A stretch of DNA of 64,000 nt, from the NCBI RefSeq assembly GCF_900107815.1, contig NZ_FNRK01000005.1, forward strand, positions 1-64,000. The letters run 5' to 3'. The position numbers and the translations under genes are program-made. Below the pieces are notes generated by a model. It searched no databases, had not been told where the DNA came from, and worked only from the letters and a program-made list of their open reading frames with translations. The stretch is from Eubacterium aggregans (lineage in GTDB: Bacteria > Bacillota > Clostridia > Eubacteriales > Eubacteriaceae). This document shows positions 9,453-18,495 of this stretch, in pieces; the first letter of the stretch is position 1; the number at the start of each line of letters is the position of its first letter.

Positions 9453-10982
9453 ATGGATAACCAAATCTTGCTTTTCTTCCTGGCCCTTGTCCCCATCGTG
9501 TGGCTCATTGTGTCCCTGGGCGTCCTTAAGATGCCTGGGCACATTGCTTGCTCCATTGCCCTGGTCATTACCTTACTCCTATCGATTTTGGTTTGGAAAT
9601 TTTCTTTCGTTAATGCGTTGACCGGAGCCCTGGAGGGCATCGTGATGGGGCTATGGCCCATTGTTTATATTATCATTGCGGCGGTGTTTACCTATAATCT
9701 CACCACTGCTTCGGGGAGTATGGATACCATCAAGAAAATGATGACTGGCGTGTCTTCGGACAAGCGGATCCTCGTCCTCATCCTCGCCTGGGGATTTGGT
9801 GGCTTCTTAGAAGCCATCGCCGGCTTCGGTACTGCCGTTGCCATCCCCGCTGGCATCATGGCTGCTCTGGGGTTTGGCCCCGTTGTGGCAGCGGTGATGT
9901 GTCTAATTGCCAATACCACCCCCACCGCCTTCGGTGCCATCGGCCTCCCGGTGACCACCTTAGCCCAGGTGGCTGGTTTGGACGTGATGCACTTATCCTA
10001 TGTGGTCACCATCCAGCTCTTTGTGCTGATTCTTATCATCCCATTTGTGCTGGTGGCCATTGCCGGTGGTGGCGTTAAAGCCATCAAAGGTGTGTTCGGT
10101 ATCACGTTAGCTTCGGGGTTAGCCTTTGCGCTTCCCCAAATCGTCGTGGCCAAGTTTATTGGCGCGGAGCTTCCCGCCATCGTCGGCTCCATCTGTTGCC
10201 TGGGAGTGACTATCTTCATCGCGAAGAAGTTCTACCATAGGGACGCGGAATCGGCAGACGGGGACAAAGTATCGGCAAAGGAAGGGTTTATTGCATGGCT
10301 TCCCTTTATCTTTGTTTTCCTCCTGATTATTTTATGTTCATCGCTTGTCCCCCCAATTAATCACGCGCTGAACATGGTGAAAACATCGATTCCCATTTAC
10401 ACCGGGGAGGGTGCAAAACCCTATACCTTTGCCTGGCTGGCTTGTCCTGGCACGCTCATCATCATTGCCACCTTCTTGGGAGGCTTGTGCCAAGGAATGT
10501 CCTTTAAGGAAATTGCAGTTGTTTTAGGCAAGACCGTCAAACAAATGGCTAAAACCGCCATTACGGTATGTTCCATTGTCGGCCTCGCCAAGGTGATGGG
10601 TTACTCCGGGATGATTTCGGTCATCGCCGCTGTGCTTGTCGCCCTTACCGGGAACGTCTATCCCCTTATTGCCCCCATCATTGGTGCCCTGGGTACCTTT
10701 GTCACTGGGAGTGATACCTCCGCCAACGTCCTTTTCGGACAGCTTCAGGTAGAGGCTGCTCAGGCCATCGGAGCCGATCCCTACTGGATCGCTGCTGCCA
10801 ATATGGCTGGGGCGACTGCGGGTAAGATGATCTCACCCCAGAGCATCGCCGTTGCCACCGCCGCCACTGGCCTGATTGGTCAGGAGGGTCGCATCCTGGG
10901 CAGCACCATCAAGTATTGTGCCGCCTATGTGGTGCTCATTGGACTGGTGGTCTTCCTCGGCGGACCGCTTCTGGGATTTTAA
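9453..10982 (+). CDS. lctE: L-/D-lactate permease
   Basis: A 509-residue membrane protein of the LctP lactate permease family with about a dozen hydrophobic segments. The characteristic block GGFLEAIAGFGTAVAIPAG lies near residues 110-130, and the C-terminal GTFVTGSDTSANVLFG motif is present. It should import lactate, probably with a proton. It follows lctD by 10 bases with AGGGGGA as ribosome site and closes the operon. A hairpin terminator lies about 120 bases downstream. Confidence 0.92.
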   Translation: MDNQILLFFLALVPIVWLIVSLGVLKMPGHIACSIALVITLLLSILVWKFSFVNALTGALEGIVMGLWPIVYIIIAAVFTYNLTTASGSMDTIKKMMTGVSSDKRILVLILAWGFGGFLEAIAGFGTAVAIPAGIMAALGFGPVVAAVMCLIANTTPTAFGAIGLPVTTLAQVAGLDVMHLSYVVTIQLFVLILIIPFVLVAIAGGGVKAIKGVFGITLASGLAFALPQIVVAKFIGAELPAIVGSICCLGVTIFIAKKFYHRDAESADGDKVSAKEGFIAWLPFIFVFLLIILCSSLVPPINHALNMVKTSIPIYTGEGAKPYTFAWLACPGTLIIIATFLGGLCQGMSFKEIAVVLGKTVKQMAKTAITVCSIVGLAKVMGYSGMISVIAAVLVALTGNVYPLIAPIIGALGTFVTGSDTSANVLFGQLQVEAAQAIGADPYWIAAANMAGATAGKMISPQSIAVATAATGLIGQEGRILGSTIKYCAAYVVLIGLVVFLGGPLLGF

Positions 10983-11105
10983 TCCCCCTTTCGCAGCATT
11001 TTGCTGCTTGAATAAGCCGTCCCATGGACGGGGGCGTACTCCCCTTGGGTACACCGGTTATCCGAATTCATGTACAAATTTTACCTAAAAATAGAATGCT
11101 CATTA

Positions 11106-11132
11106 AAAACGTCTGGTTTTCCCGGGCGTTTT
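11106..11132 (+). terminator. Terminator of the lct operon
   Basis: An 11-bp stem with two G-T wobbles (AAAACGTCTGG pairing with CCGGGCGTTTT) and a five-base loop, ending in a T-run. It is the only strong hairpin between lctE and the next gene. Confidence 0.65.
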
Positions 11133-11228
11133 TATCGTTTCTAAATATTTTTTCATGTTTATTGTGTTAAAATACATCCATTAATTTCCATGAATACTTT
11201 TTACCCTGCTAAATGAGAGGAAAAGTGA

Positions 11229-13745
11229 ATGATGAGAGAAAAAACCATTACCTTAAATAATATGCACTTGATGATTAATCGACTCATCAATGATGATTAT
11301 ATGTTTCTTGGCCAAATTGAAACGGCAACAGGTGTCGTTACCCTGTACAGCGACGATACCAAGTTTCATTTTAAAAAGGATGATTTCATCCAGATGAATT
11401 ATGACGAGCTTCTGTCCGTTGTTTTTAAAGATATCATCCAAGATAGCCATTACGACGAAGCCATTCAAGCTCTTTGCCGTGAAACCATCATCAGCCAGCT
11501 GAGCATCCAGGATCCTTACCTCGTCAGCTTTCCAGTTAAGACCCAAGAAGGTGTTAAAAGTGGCTACTTTCAATGGAAATGCACTTATTTGACAGCAGAT
11601 AAAGCCATTATCTTAATTGCAAGCACCGATATCACCGAAGCGGTTGCACAGGAATACGACCTTTTAACCGGCCTTTTAAATCGATCTGGCTTTTATCGTC
11701 ATGCCCGGCAGCTTTTAGATTCCAATCCCCAATGCCCCTACCAGCTCATCCGCATTGATTTGGATAATTTTAAAATACTCAATGATACCCTGGGTGTGGA
11801 AAAGGGCGATACCCTTTTACGAGACTGCGGTACCTTTTTCCGTAGTCTTCGGGATGACCGTACGCTTTTTGCACATCTGGATTCTGATCATTTTGTATGC
11901 CTTCTTCCCCAAAACGCCCTTTCAAATGAAGCTTTTTACAACCGAATTGAAGGATGGTTTTCTTCCTATCCCCTGACCTTTCAACTTTCCAGCCATATTG
12001 GTGTCTACCTTATTGAATCCAGGGATATCGATATCTCCATCATGTGTGACCGGGCGCTCCTCGCCCTAAAGTCGATTAAAGGCAGCTACACCCAGCGCAT
12101 TGCCCAGTACGATAAATCCCTCAGGGATCAGATTATGGAGGAGCAGGCACTATCCGGAGAAATGGTCCCCGCCCTGACCCAGGGACAATTTGAAGTCTAC
12201 CTGCAGCCCCAGATTAATTATGAAAATGGGGCCCTTATCGGTGCAGAGGCCTTGGTCCGTTGGAACCATCCCCAGCGCGGCCTCCTGCCCCCCTCCGTCT
12301 TTGTCCCGCTCTTTGAACGCAATGGATTTATTACCGCCCTGGATAAATATGTTTGGGAGCAGTGCTGCCGAACCCTGCGCAGATGGCTGGATGACACCAA
12401 CCAATATGTTCCCATCGCCGTTTCTGTCAACATCTCCCGGATTGATATTTACAATCCCCATTTATGTGACTATCTCATCGCCCTGGTCGATGGGTATCAG
12501 CTTCCCCATACCATGCTTAAACTGGAGATTACAGAAAGTGCCTATATGCAGAACCCCGAACACCTGATGACAGTTGTCCAAACCCTACGTGATGCCGGAT
12601 TCCTCATTGAGATGGATGACTTTGGTTCTGGCTATTCCTCCCTCAACACCCTCAAGGATGTGCCTGTGGATCTGCTCAAGCTGGATTTAAAATTCCTCTC
12701 CTCTGGTCAGAATGATGCCAGGGGTGGCAACATTCTATCTTCTGTCATCCGAATGGCCCATTGGCTTAAAATCCCCGTTATTGCTGAAGGAGTGGAAACC
12801 CAGGATCAGGCCGATTACCTCAAAAGCCTGGGTTGTCTCTATATGCAGGGCTATTATTTTGATAAACCCATGCCCATTGACACCTTTGAATCCCTGCTTG
12901 TCCTGCGCCCGATCGATCGTACCAATCGGTATAAAATCACCAACCTTAGTGGTATTGCCGCCTTTTGGGACCCCTCTGCCCAGAATACCCTGCTCTTTAA
13001 TAGCTTTGTAGGCGGTGCGGCCATCCTTGAATACCAGAATGGAAACGCGGAAATCCTCCGGGCCAATGACCGCTTCTATCAGGAGCTGCACACCACCCGA
13101 GAGGCCTACCTCTATAAGCAGCAGCATCTTCTGGAGCACTTTGAACCCATCCACCGAACGCGTTATGAAAATATGCTTAAAGAAGCAATAAAAACGGGAA
13201 AGGAGGCCGAGTGTGAAGTTGAACACCGCCCCTTATCTCCGGATACCTCTGGCCAGTGGACCTGTAACCGAAGCCGATTACTCTCCCAAAACGGCGATAC
13301 TGCCATTCTCTATATCACTGTCGAGAATATTACTAAGCGCAAGCAGATTGAGGCGCAGCTTGAAATGAGCCAAGAGGCACTGCGCCTTTCAATCTCTAAA
13401 ATGGGAAAATACATCTGTTATTTTGATATTGCCACCCGTACCCTCATCATGCCAGAACATTACGCAAAAAAACATGGTGTTCCCGTTGTCCAAAAAAACA
13501 TCCCCTACGATTCGGTCAGCATCCTTGCCCAGGACCGTCTGAAATACCATGCGTTTTACGAAAGAATCCTCCGGGGTGAAGAAGCCGGCCATGTCGTCTT
13601 CCGCGCCGCCAATACCGATGGTACCTACTCCTGGGAGCAAGTGGACTTTGCCACCCAATTCTCCGAAGGTGGAGTACCCCTCCAGGCCATCATTGTAGTA
13701 CAAGATATCTCAGAACAGGTGGCCGAAGTCCTTAGGATGCAATAA
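11229..13745 (+). CDS. PAS-GGDEF(degenerate)-EAL-PAS cyclic-di-GMP phosphodiesterase
   Basis: An 838-residue cytosolic signalling protein. A PAS-like region (1-140) is followed by a GGDEF domain (about 145-300), an EAL domain (about 310-555), and further PAS-type sensory segments to the end (WTCNRSRLLS...ITVENITKRKQIE, then WEQVDFATQF...VVQDISEQ). The GGDEF signature is replaced by DSDHF (218-222), so cyclase activity is unlikely. The EAL motif is intact: EALVRW at 340, then EITES, MDDFGSGYSS, KLDLKF, AEGVET and QGYYFDKP. It should therefore hydrolyse cyclic di-GMP, with the dead GGDEF perhaps sensing GTP. It stands alone, with GAGGAAAAG before the ATG. Confidence 0.9.
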   Translation: MMREKTITLNNMHLMINRLINDDYMFLGQIETATGVVTLYSDDTKFHFKKDDFIQMNYDELLSVVFKDIIQDSHYDEAIQALCRETIISQLSIQDPYLVSFPVKTQEGVKSGYFQWKCTYLTADKAIILIASTDITEAVAQEYDLLTGLLNRSGFYRHARQLLDSNPQCPYQLIRIDLDNFKILNDTLGVEKGDTLLRDCGTFFRSLRDDRTLFAHLDSDHFVCLLPQNALSNEAFYNRIEGWFSSYPLTFQLSSHIGVYLIESRDIDISIMCDRALLALKSIKGSYTQRIAQYDKSLRDQIMEEQALSGEMVPALTQGQFEVYLQPQINYENGALIGAEALVRWNHPQRGLLPPSVFVPLFERNGFITALDKYVWEQCCRTLRRWLDDTNQYVPIAVSVNISRIDIYNPHLCDYLIALVDGYQLPHTMLKLEITESAYMQNPEHLMTVVQTLRDAGFLIEMDDFGSGYSSLNTLKDVPVDLLKLDLKFLSSGQNDARGGNILSSVIRMAHWLKIPVIAEGVETQDQADYLKSLGCLYMQGYYFDKPMPIDTFESLLVLRPIDRTNRYKITNLSGIAAFWDPSAQNTLLFNSFVGGAAILEYQNGNAEILRANDRFYQELHTTREAYLYKQQHLLEHFEPIHRTRYENMLKEAIKTGKEAECEVEHRPLSPDTSGQWTCNRSRLLSQNGDTAILYITVENITKRKQIEAQLEMSQEALRLSISKMGKYICYFDIATRTLIMPEHYAKKHGVPVVQKNIPYDSVSILAQDRLKYHAFYERILRGEEAGHVVFRAANTDGTYSWEQVDFATQFSEGGVPLQAIIVVQDISEQVAEVLRMQ

Positions 13746-13859
13746 AGCAGTAAAATCAAAGCCTTTAGATGTAAGAATTTGCCCTGGCATTCCCCCCACT
13801 CCGAAAACGTGCTACACTATTAATAATATTGGTCACCGTAGGTGTAAAGGAGAGGGATT

Positions 13860-14558
13860 ATGCGTAAAGATAATGATAAACGGGTTTATTTAATGGATGA
13901 CAGCACCGACGTGGTCTATTTAAAGAACGTCATTGACGACCCCGAAATTCAGGTCGGTGAGCATACCTACTACCATGATTTTTTTAAAGATCCCCGGGAT
14001 TTCCTAAAAAATAATATCCTGTACCATTTCCCCGGCTTTGGGGACCAGATCGTCATTGGGAAATACTGCTCCATTGCCTGTGGGACCAAATTTCTCTGCC
14101 CCATTGCCAACCACAGCTTTACCTCCCTGGCCAACTATCCCTTTCCCATCGTTCCCGACCATTGGGAATTGGGTGAAGAGGACCTCGCCAAGGTCGCTCA
14201 ATGGAAGGGTCCCACCACCGTGGGCAACGATGTGTGGTTTGGTTTTGAATCCCTGATCATGCCCGGTGTCACCATCGGAGACGGTGCCATCATCGGCTCC
14301 CGCAGCGTGGTGACCAAGGATGTCCCGCCCTACACCGTGGTGGCTGGCTCCCCAGCCCGCGTGATTCGCAAGCGCTTTGACGATACCACCATCGACCAGC
14401 TTCTCGCCTTGAAGTGGTGGGACCTCCCCGACGAACAGGTGAAGGAGATTGTCCCTGCTATTATGGCGGGGGATATTGAGGCGGTGCTTGAACGGAAGTG
14501 GCTGTCTGATGCGGTGCGGGAAGTAGTTGCGCGGATTGGAGCCCAGGGAAAAGAATAA
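13860..14558 (+). CDS. CatB/Vat-type hexapeptide-repeat acetyltransferase
   Basis: A 232-residue member of the xenobiotic acetyltransferase (XAT) branch of left-handed beta-helix enzymes. Visible features are the N-terminal block YHFPGFGDQIVIGKYCSIA, the family loop with NHSFTSLANYPF carrying the probable catalytic histidine, WFGFESLIMPGVTIGDGAIIGSRSVVTKDV (hexapeptide repeats) and the substrate/CoA segment VVAGSPARVIRKRF. Relatives include streptogramin and chloramphenicol acetyltransferases, but many chromosomal copies have no known link to resistance, so resistance should not be inferred. It has a good ribosome site (AAGGAGAGG) and no operon partners. Confidence 0.85.
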   Translation: MRKDNDKRVYLMDDSTDVVYLKNVIDDPEIQVGEHTYYHDFFKDPRDFLKNNILYHFPGFGDQIVIGKYCSIACGTKFLCPIANHSFTSLANYPFPIVPDHWELGEEDLAKVAQWKGPTTVGNDVWFGFESLIMPGVTIGDGAIIGSRSVVTKDVPPYTVVAGSPARVIRKRFDDTTIDQLLALKWWDLPDEQVKEIVPAIMAGDIEAVLERKWLSDAVREVVARIGAQGKE

Positions 14559-14777
14559 TTGCAATAAAATTTTGTATGATTACGAATAGGCAGCGCAGTG
14601 TTCCTGATTTAACTTTTTCAAATCTTGAGTGGTCTCTTCCATTAATATGGAGAACCTTCCCCCTGAATTCCAAAGATTGTTTGTTTATTGTCTACTCACC
14701 CATAAAACTGCAATAATTCGGACAATTTTATGGCGTCAGCCCTCTTCTCCTTCAGGAAATTATGTAAAATAATACCC
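14559..14777. other. Non-coding gap upstream of the pta promoter
   Basis: About 220 bases with no credible gene. It contains one weak inverted repeat, CCATAAAA at about 14700 and TTTTATGG at about 14727. No riboswitch or RNA gene could be recognised. Confidence 0.5.
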
Positions 14778-14806
14778 TTGCATTTTGCATGGCCAGGGTA
14801 TAGAAT
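14778..14806 (+). promoter_or_regulatory. Promoter of pta
   Basis: TTGCAT at 14778-14783 and TAGAAT at 14801-14806 are spaced 17 bases apart, with the pta start 45 bases downstream and AAGGAG before it. Confidence 0.65.
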
Positions 14807-14850
14807 GATTTTTAGTGAGACTATATCATTACATATAAGGAGCGTTATCT

Positions 14851-15834
14851 ATGTTTGGATTTGGACAACTGATTGATACTTTGAAAAAGGATCCTAAGAA
14901 AATTGTATTTACAGAGGGAACGGATCCGCGTATTTTAGAAGCGGCTTCCCGCCTGTTAGCTGGAACCTTTTTACAGCCGATCCTGGTAGGGGAATCCGAT
15001 GCCGTTATGGCCGCTGCAGAAGAAGCTGGTTTCAACATCCGAGGGGCAAAGATTCTCAATCCCCGGACCTACAATAAGATGGATGAAATGATCGAGCTCT
15101 TCTGTGAACTGCGCAAGAGCAAGGGGGTTACGCCAGAAGAAGCCCGAAAAATTCTTTCCAAGGGCAATTATTTTGGAACAATGTTAGTCAAAATGGGCGT
15201 TGCCGATGCCCTCCTCGGTGGTGCAACCTACTCCACTGCGGATACCGTCCGCCCAGCCTTACAGTTGATCAAGACAAAGCCGGGAAACAATATCGTATCC
15301 TCCGTGTTCATCCTGGTTCGTCCCTCAGCCATCGGGGAAAATGAAGTGCTGGCCATGGCCGATTGTGCCATCAATATCCACCCCACCGAGGATGAACTGG
15401 CTGAAATCGCTGTGGAAGCCGCAGAATGCTCAAAAATTTTCGGTATCGATCCCAAGGTTGCCTTCTTAAGCTACTCTACTCTGGGCTCTGGCTCTGGGGA
15501 AGATGTGGATAAGATGCGCAATGCAGCGGCAAAGGCCCGTGCCCTGGCACCGGAGCTAGCCATTGAAGGTGAAATTCAGTTTGATGCCGCCGTCGCCCCC
15601 CGAGTTGCCCGGACAAAATGCCCAGACTCCAAGGTTGCAGGCCACGCTAATACGTTCATCTTCCCAGATATCAATGCCGGTAATATTGGTTACAAGATTG
15701 CCCAGCGATTAGGAAATTTTGAAGCCTATGGCCCGATTCTGTTGGGTCTTAATGCGCCGGTTAACGATTTATCCCGGGGCTGTAATGCTGCAGAAGTCTA
15801 TTCTATGGCTATTATTACAGCAGCATTAGCTTAA
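14851..15834 (+). CDS. pta: Phosphate acetyltransferase
   Basis: A 327-residue phosphotransacetylase that converts acetyl-CoA and phosphate to acetyl phosphate. The family blocks are clear: TEGTDPRILEAA near the start, KGNYFGTMLVKMG at about 110, GGATYSTADTVRPALQ, and the C-terminal FPDINAGNIGYKIAQRLG segment. It lacks the N-terminal P-loop domain of the long enterobacterial form, as usual in Firmicutes. No acetate kinase gene is adjacent, so the partner lies elsewhere. It has its own promoter and a strong terminator. It would draw acetyl-CoA from lactate oxidation, and possibly from the aldehyde dehydrogenase of the microcompartment, into ATP formation. Confidence 0.93.
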   Translation: MFGFGQLIDTLKKDPKKIVFTEGTDPRILEAASRLLAGTFLQPILVGESDAVMAAAEEAGFNIRGAKILNPRTYNKMDEMIELFCELRKSKGVTPEEARKILSKGNYFGTMLVKMGVADALLGGATYSTADTVRPALQLIKTKPGNNIVSSVFILVRPSAIGENEVLAMADCAINIHPTEDELAEIAVEAAECSKIFGIDPKVAFLSYSTLGSGSGEDVDKMRNAAAKARALAPELAIEGEIQFDAAVAPRVARTKCPDSKVAGHANTFIFPDINAGNIGYKIAQRLGNFEAYGPILLGLNAPVNDLSRGCNAAEVYSMAIITAALA

Positions 15835-15858
15835 TTTTCTAAACTTAATTCCATGGGA

Positions 15859-15898
15859 CCAAACAAAAAACTTCCTATTAGGGAAGTTTTTTGTTTGG
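15859..15898. terminator. Bidirectional terminator between pta and the hydantoinase-like gene
   Basis: A perfect 17-bp inverted repeat with arms CCAAACAAAAAACTTCC and GGAAGTTTTTTGTTTGG around a six-base loop, located between convergent genes. The A- and T-tracts inside the arms allow it to work in both directions. Confidence 0.9.
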
Positions 15899-15902
15899 AT
15901 TC

Positions 15903-17576
15903 TTATTTTATCTGAAGCCCCGTAGCCTTGGCTACGGCCCGTACATTGCTCTGGACATAGCGTTCCCGCCATCCGATTTTTTCTACAATCTCCTCCACAA
16001 AGACCTGGGCATAAACGGATTGTGCTCCCTGACAGCGGGCAGCGGCCAAACTCCGCGTCTCGACCTCCTGGGAGACCCAGGCCACGGCGGTATCCTTATC
16101 TGAAAAGCTTTGGCACAGGCCGGCCACATGGGCTACGTAGCCGTCGTTGGCTTCGTCGGGGCGGACAATGGCGCAGACCTGCTCCTCAACCGCGGCACAC
16201 GCCGCCCCCACGGCATTGGCCACCTCAAAATGCTCGGGGAGGATGACCTGCTCCCCGGATGCCCCCAGTTTGCCATACCAGGCTCCTGCCGGGGCACCAA
16301 TGGCGATAATTGGCAGCTCTTTAAGTAAATTTTCTGACCGATCCACGGGCCCCTGCATCCGAGCGACATACCCCACCTCGGGCTCAGCCTCTGGCTCGTG
16401 GTGCCGATATTGAGCCAGCACGGCATCCTCAATGGTTGTCAAAATTTTATTTTGGGCCAGGGTGTGGTATTCTTCCAGGCCCACCCCCAAGGCCTCTGCC
16501 TGGGCCACGGCCGCTCCCTTCGCTTCATCCACCGACCACTTCATGTATTCTCCGGTGAGATGCAGGATATCCGTGGGGGTCAAACCTGTCTGACCACCAC
16601 GACAGGCGGGTAAAATCCGCTGGCCCGTCAGCATTAAATCCCCTTCTTCCACGATAATCTGGGTATCGCCGCCTAATCCAAAGGTGTTAATCTCCACGGA
16701 ATTAACCTGAGTCTGCCAACTCCCCACACGGGCACCCACCGGGGAGAGGGCCAGGGTATTGCCTCGGACCACGCCGCTGTCGGTGGTGGTCCCCCCCATA
16801 TCCACGACAATGCCATCGGCGGTCCCCGCCAGGGCCAGGGCTCCGATGATACTGGCCGCCGGACCGGAGAGGATGGATTCGATGGGTTTCTCCCGGATAA
16901 AGGCCAGGCTGGCCAGATTGCCATCGCCCTTAACCATGTAGATGGGTGCAGTGATTCCCAGGGCTTTCAGCGCTTTTTCCACCGCCTGGATAAAGCCTTC
17001 AATAATGGGGATAAGACTGGCGTTGAGCACCGTGGTGACCGTGCGGTCATGGAAGCCCAGTTTGCTGGAAAGCTCATGGCTGCATACCACTGGTACGCCA
17101 CAGCACGCCTTAACCTCAGCCTTTACAGCCAACTCCTGGACGGCGTTACGCACGCTCATCATCCCAGCGATGGCCACGGCCTCGACCTTTCCAACCAAGG
17201 CATCGCAGGCCGCCCGCACCTCCAGGGGATCCAGGGGGATAACCTCTTTCCCCTTGACGTTGACCCGCCCGCTGATGCGTTGGACCTCACCCTGGGGCAG
17301 CTCGCCCTTAGGTGGCTCCCCGATGATGATGAGCCCCGCCGGGCGACCTTCTCCTTCGACGATGGCGTTAGTGGCCAAGGTGGTGGAAAGTACCACCTTG
17401 GCCACGGCCCCCGGCTCTTTAATATCCAGGGCCTCGATGCTCTTTTGGATTCCCACGGCCAAGTCCCCCCGGGTGGTGGGGGATTTGCTCTTAGCCAGTA
17501 CAGCCTGCTGTTCCTGCTGATATAAGACGGCGTCGGTGTAAGTGCCGCCGGTATCGATTCCTAATACGATGCTCAT
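15903..17576 (-). CDS. Hydantoinase/oxoprolinase family protein (HyuA-like)
   Basis: A 557-residue protein of the hydantoinase A / 5-oxoprolinase fold, related to the actin-like ATPases. The N-terminal phosphate loop LGIDTGGTYTDAVLY and the second loop VVDMGGTTTDSGVV (around residue 260) are intact, as is GLGGDTQI. It is shorter than true 5-oxoprolinases and has no HyuB partner beside it, so the usual two-subunit hydantoinase is not encoded here. Such single genes are common in Clostridia and their substrate is unknown. It is monocistronic, with AGAGG seven bases before the ATG. Confidence 0.85.
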   Translation of the reverse strand: MSIVLGIDTGGTYTDAVLYQQEQQAVLAKSKSPTTRGDLAVGIQKSIEALDIKEPGAVAKVVLSTTLATNAIVEGEGRPAGLIIIGEPPKGELPQGEVQRISGRVNVKGKEVIPLDPLEVRAACDALVGKVEAVAIAGMMSVRNAVQELAVKAEVKACCGVPVVCSHELSSKLGFHDRTVTTVLNASLIPIIEGFIQAVEKALKALGITAPIYMVKGDGNLASLAFIREKPIESILSGPAASIIGALALAGTADGIVVDMGGTTTDSGVVRGNTLALSPVGARVGSWQTQVNSVEINTFGLGGDTQIIVEEGDLMLTGQRILPACRGGQTGLTPTDILHLTGEYMKWSVDEAKGAAVAQAEALGVGLEEYHTLAQNKILTTIEDAVLAQYRHHEPEAEPEVGYVARMQGPVDRSENLLKELPIIAIGAPAGAWYGKLGASGEQVILPEHFEVANAVGAACAAVEEQVCAIVRPDEANDGYVAHVAGLCQSFSDKDTAVAWVSQEVETRSLAAARCQGAQSVYAQVFVEEIVEKIGWRERYVQSNVRAVAKATGLQIK

Positions 17577-17682
17577 TGTGTATCCTCTTTACTCGTGATG
17601 CTCTTAGCATAGCACAGAGGACGAATTTTCGCAATCTACCCTGGATAATTGCCCTGTTATCACATCAACCTTCCACGACTAA

Positions 17683-17721
17683 AAAGGATGCGTCCACCCC
17701 AAAAGGGTTTTCGCATCCTTT
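17683..17721 (-). terminator. Terminator of dps
   Basis: The 10-bp stem AAAGGATGCG/CGCATCCTTT, with an inner CCCC/GGGG pairing and a T-run on the minus strand, lies just after the dps stop codon. Confidence 0.8.
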
Positions 17722-17735
17722 CATTTGTTTTCTAC

Positions 17736-18176
17736 TTATTTCATCATAGATTCCAGGAACCAAATGGTCTTGCTGTATCCGCCCAGATGACCTTCCATCA
17801 TGGCAACGAGATCATACAGGCCTTCTGCATCCGCTTCAGAACGGATGGCATCCGCTTCTGCCTTCATGCTGATCATATCCCCTTTGACGATTGGGAGGAT
17901 TTCCAGGGAGCGCAGCTCTTTGGATGGCAGTTCTTCAAGATCGGTCACGGCCAGATAATCCTTTAAGGACGCCAGTGGGGTTTCGCCGTGCATCTTTAAG
18001 GCTTCGGCCACCTCATCTAAAATCTCTGGCATGGTGTCATAAAGACCTTCGAGATATTCATGGACGGGCTTGAAATCCGGTCCAACCACATTCCAATGGA
18101 GGTTGTGCAGCTTGATATATAAAACAGCACTGTCGGCTAAATATTGATTTAATTGGTTGCTTAATTCTTGTTTCAT
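17736..18176 (-). CDS. dps: Dps-type mini-ferritin
   Basis: A 146-residue four-helix-bundle protein of the Dps family, which stores iron as ferric oxide in a 12-subunit shell using hydrogen peroxide and protects DNA. The ferroxidase residues are recognisable in KLHNLHWNVVGPDF (about 23-36) and in HEYLEGLYDTMPEILDEVAEAL (about 39-60). The C-terminus (KTIWFLESMMK) has no long basic tail, so non-specific DNA binding may be weak. AAGGAAG precedes the ATG. The AT-rich upstream region has a partial TTATAA...TTAT dyad that could be a PerR-type site, but it is too weak to call. Confidence 0.9.
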   Translation of the reverse strand: MKQELSNQLNQYLADSAVLYIKLHNLHWNVVGPDFKPVHEYLEGLYDTMPEILDEVAEALKMHGETPLASLKDYLAVTDLEELPSKELRSLEILPIVKGDMISMKAEADAIRSEADAEGLYDLVAMMEGHLGGYSKTIWFLESMMK

Positions 18177-18374
18177 GATGTCTTCCTTTCTTTCTCAATC
18201 GTTTATTTAGAACAATTGTGTTAGCTATTTCTAACTTGAATTGATTATAAATTAGTTATCAGGCTTTGTCAAGGGTCCCAATTCTTTCTCCTGTTTGATT
18301 CAGGAAACATAAAGGAAGCAATTAGAATTTTCAGTATTTTACATTTTTCATCATTTACAAAATGTATAATTTTC

Positions 18375-18403
18375 TTGACAGTGGTCAGACCAATTAATAT
18401 AAT
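18375..18403 (+). promoter_or_regulatory. Consensus sigma-70 promoter of the second lactate/acyl-CoA operon
   Basis: TTGACA at 18375-18380 and TATAAT at 18398-18403 are exactly 17 bases apart, a perfect match to the consensus. Such a strong promoter normally requires tight repression, and two operators overlap it. Confidence 0.85.
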
Positions 18404-18427
18404 ACTGGTAAGTGGTCAGACCAATTA
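18380..18427. promoter_or_regulatory. Two tandem LctA-type operators
   Basis: Two identical 17-base copies of AGTGGTCAGACCAATTA lie at 18380-18396 and 18411-18427, each holding the dyad TGGTCAGACCA. The first fills the spacer between -35 and -10; the second covers the predicted start of transcription. They are 31 bases apart, about three helical turns, so two repressor dimers would sit on the same face. Confidence 0.75.
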
Positions 18428-18495
18428 GGCCCCTGGCTGATCTTCTGGGTCTGACGATTTCCTACGTTTATAATCATCTTGAGGAGGAACAGATT

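Noticed and set aside
13860-14558. Streptogramin or chloramphenicol resistance gene
   Set aside because: The XAT fold is shared by many chromosomal acetyltransferases of unknown substrate, and nothing around it suggests a resistance element.
14004-14564. A 186-codon open frame on the minus strand
   Set aside because: It lies wholly antisense to the acetyltransferase gene, is rich in His and Gly as expected from reversed codons, and has no recognisable domain or ribosome site.
16942-17520. A 192-codon open frame on the plus strand
   Set aside because: It is opposite the hydantoinase-like gene, which has clear motifs; the frame is long only because of the skewed codon use of that gene.
18207-18260. 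A PerR-type box upstream of dps
   Set aside because: The partial TTATAA...TTAT dyad matches too few positions in an AT-rich region to be called.
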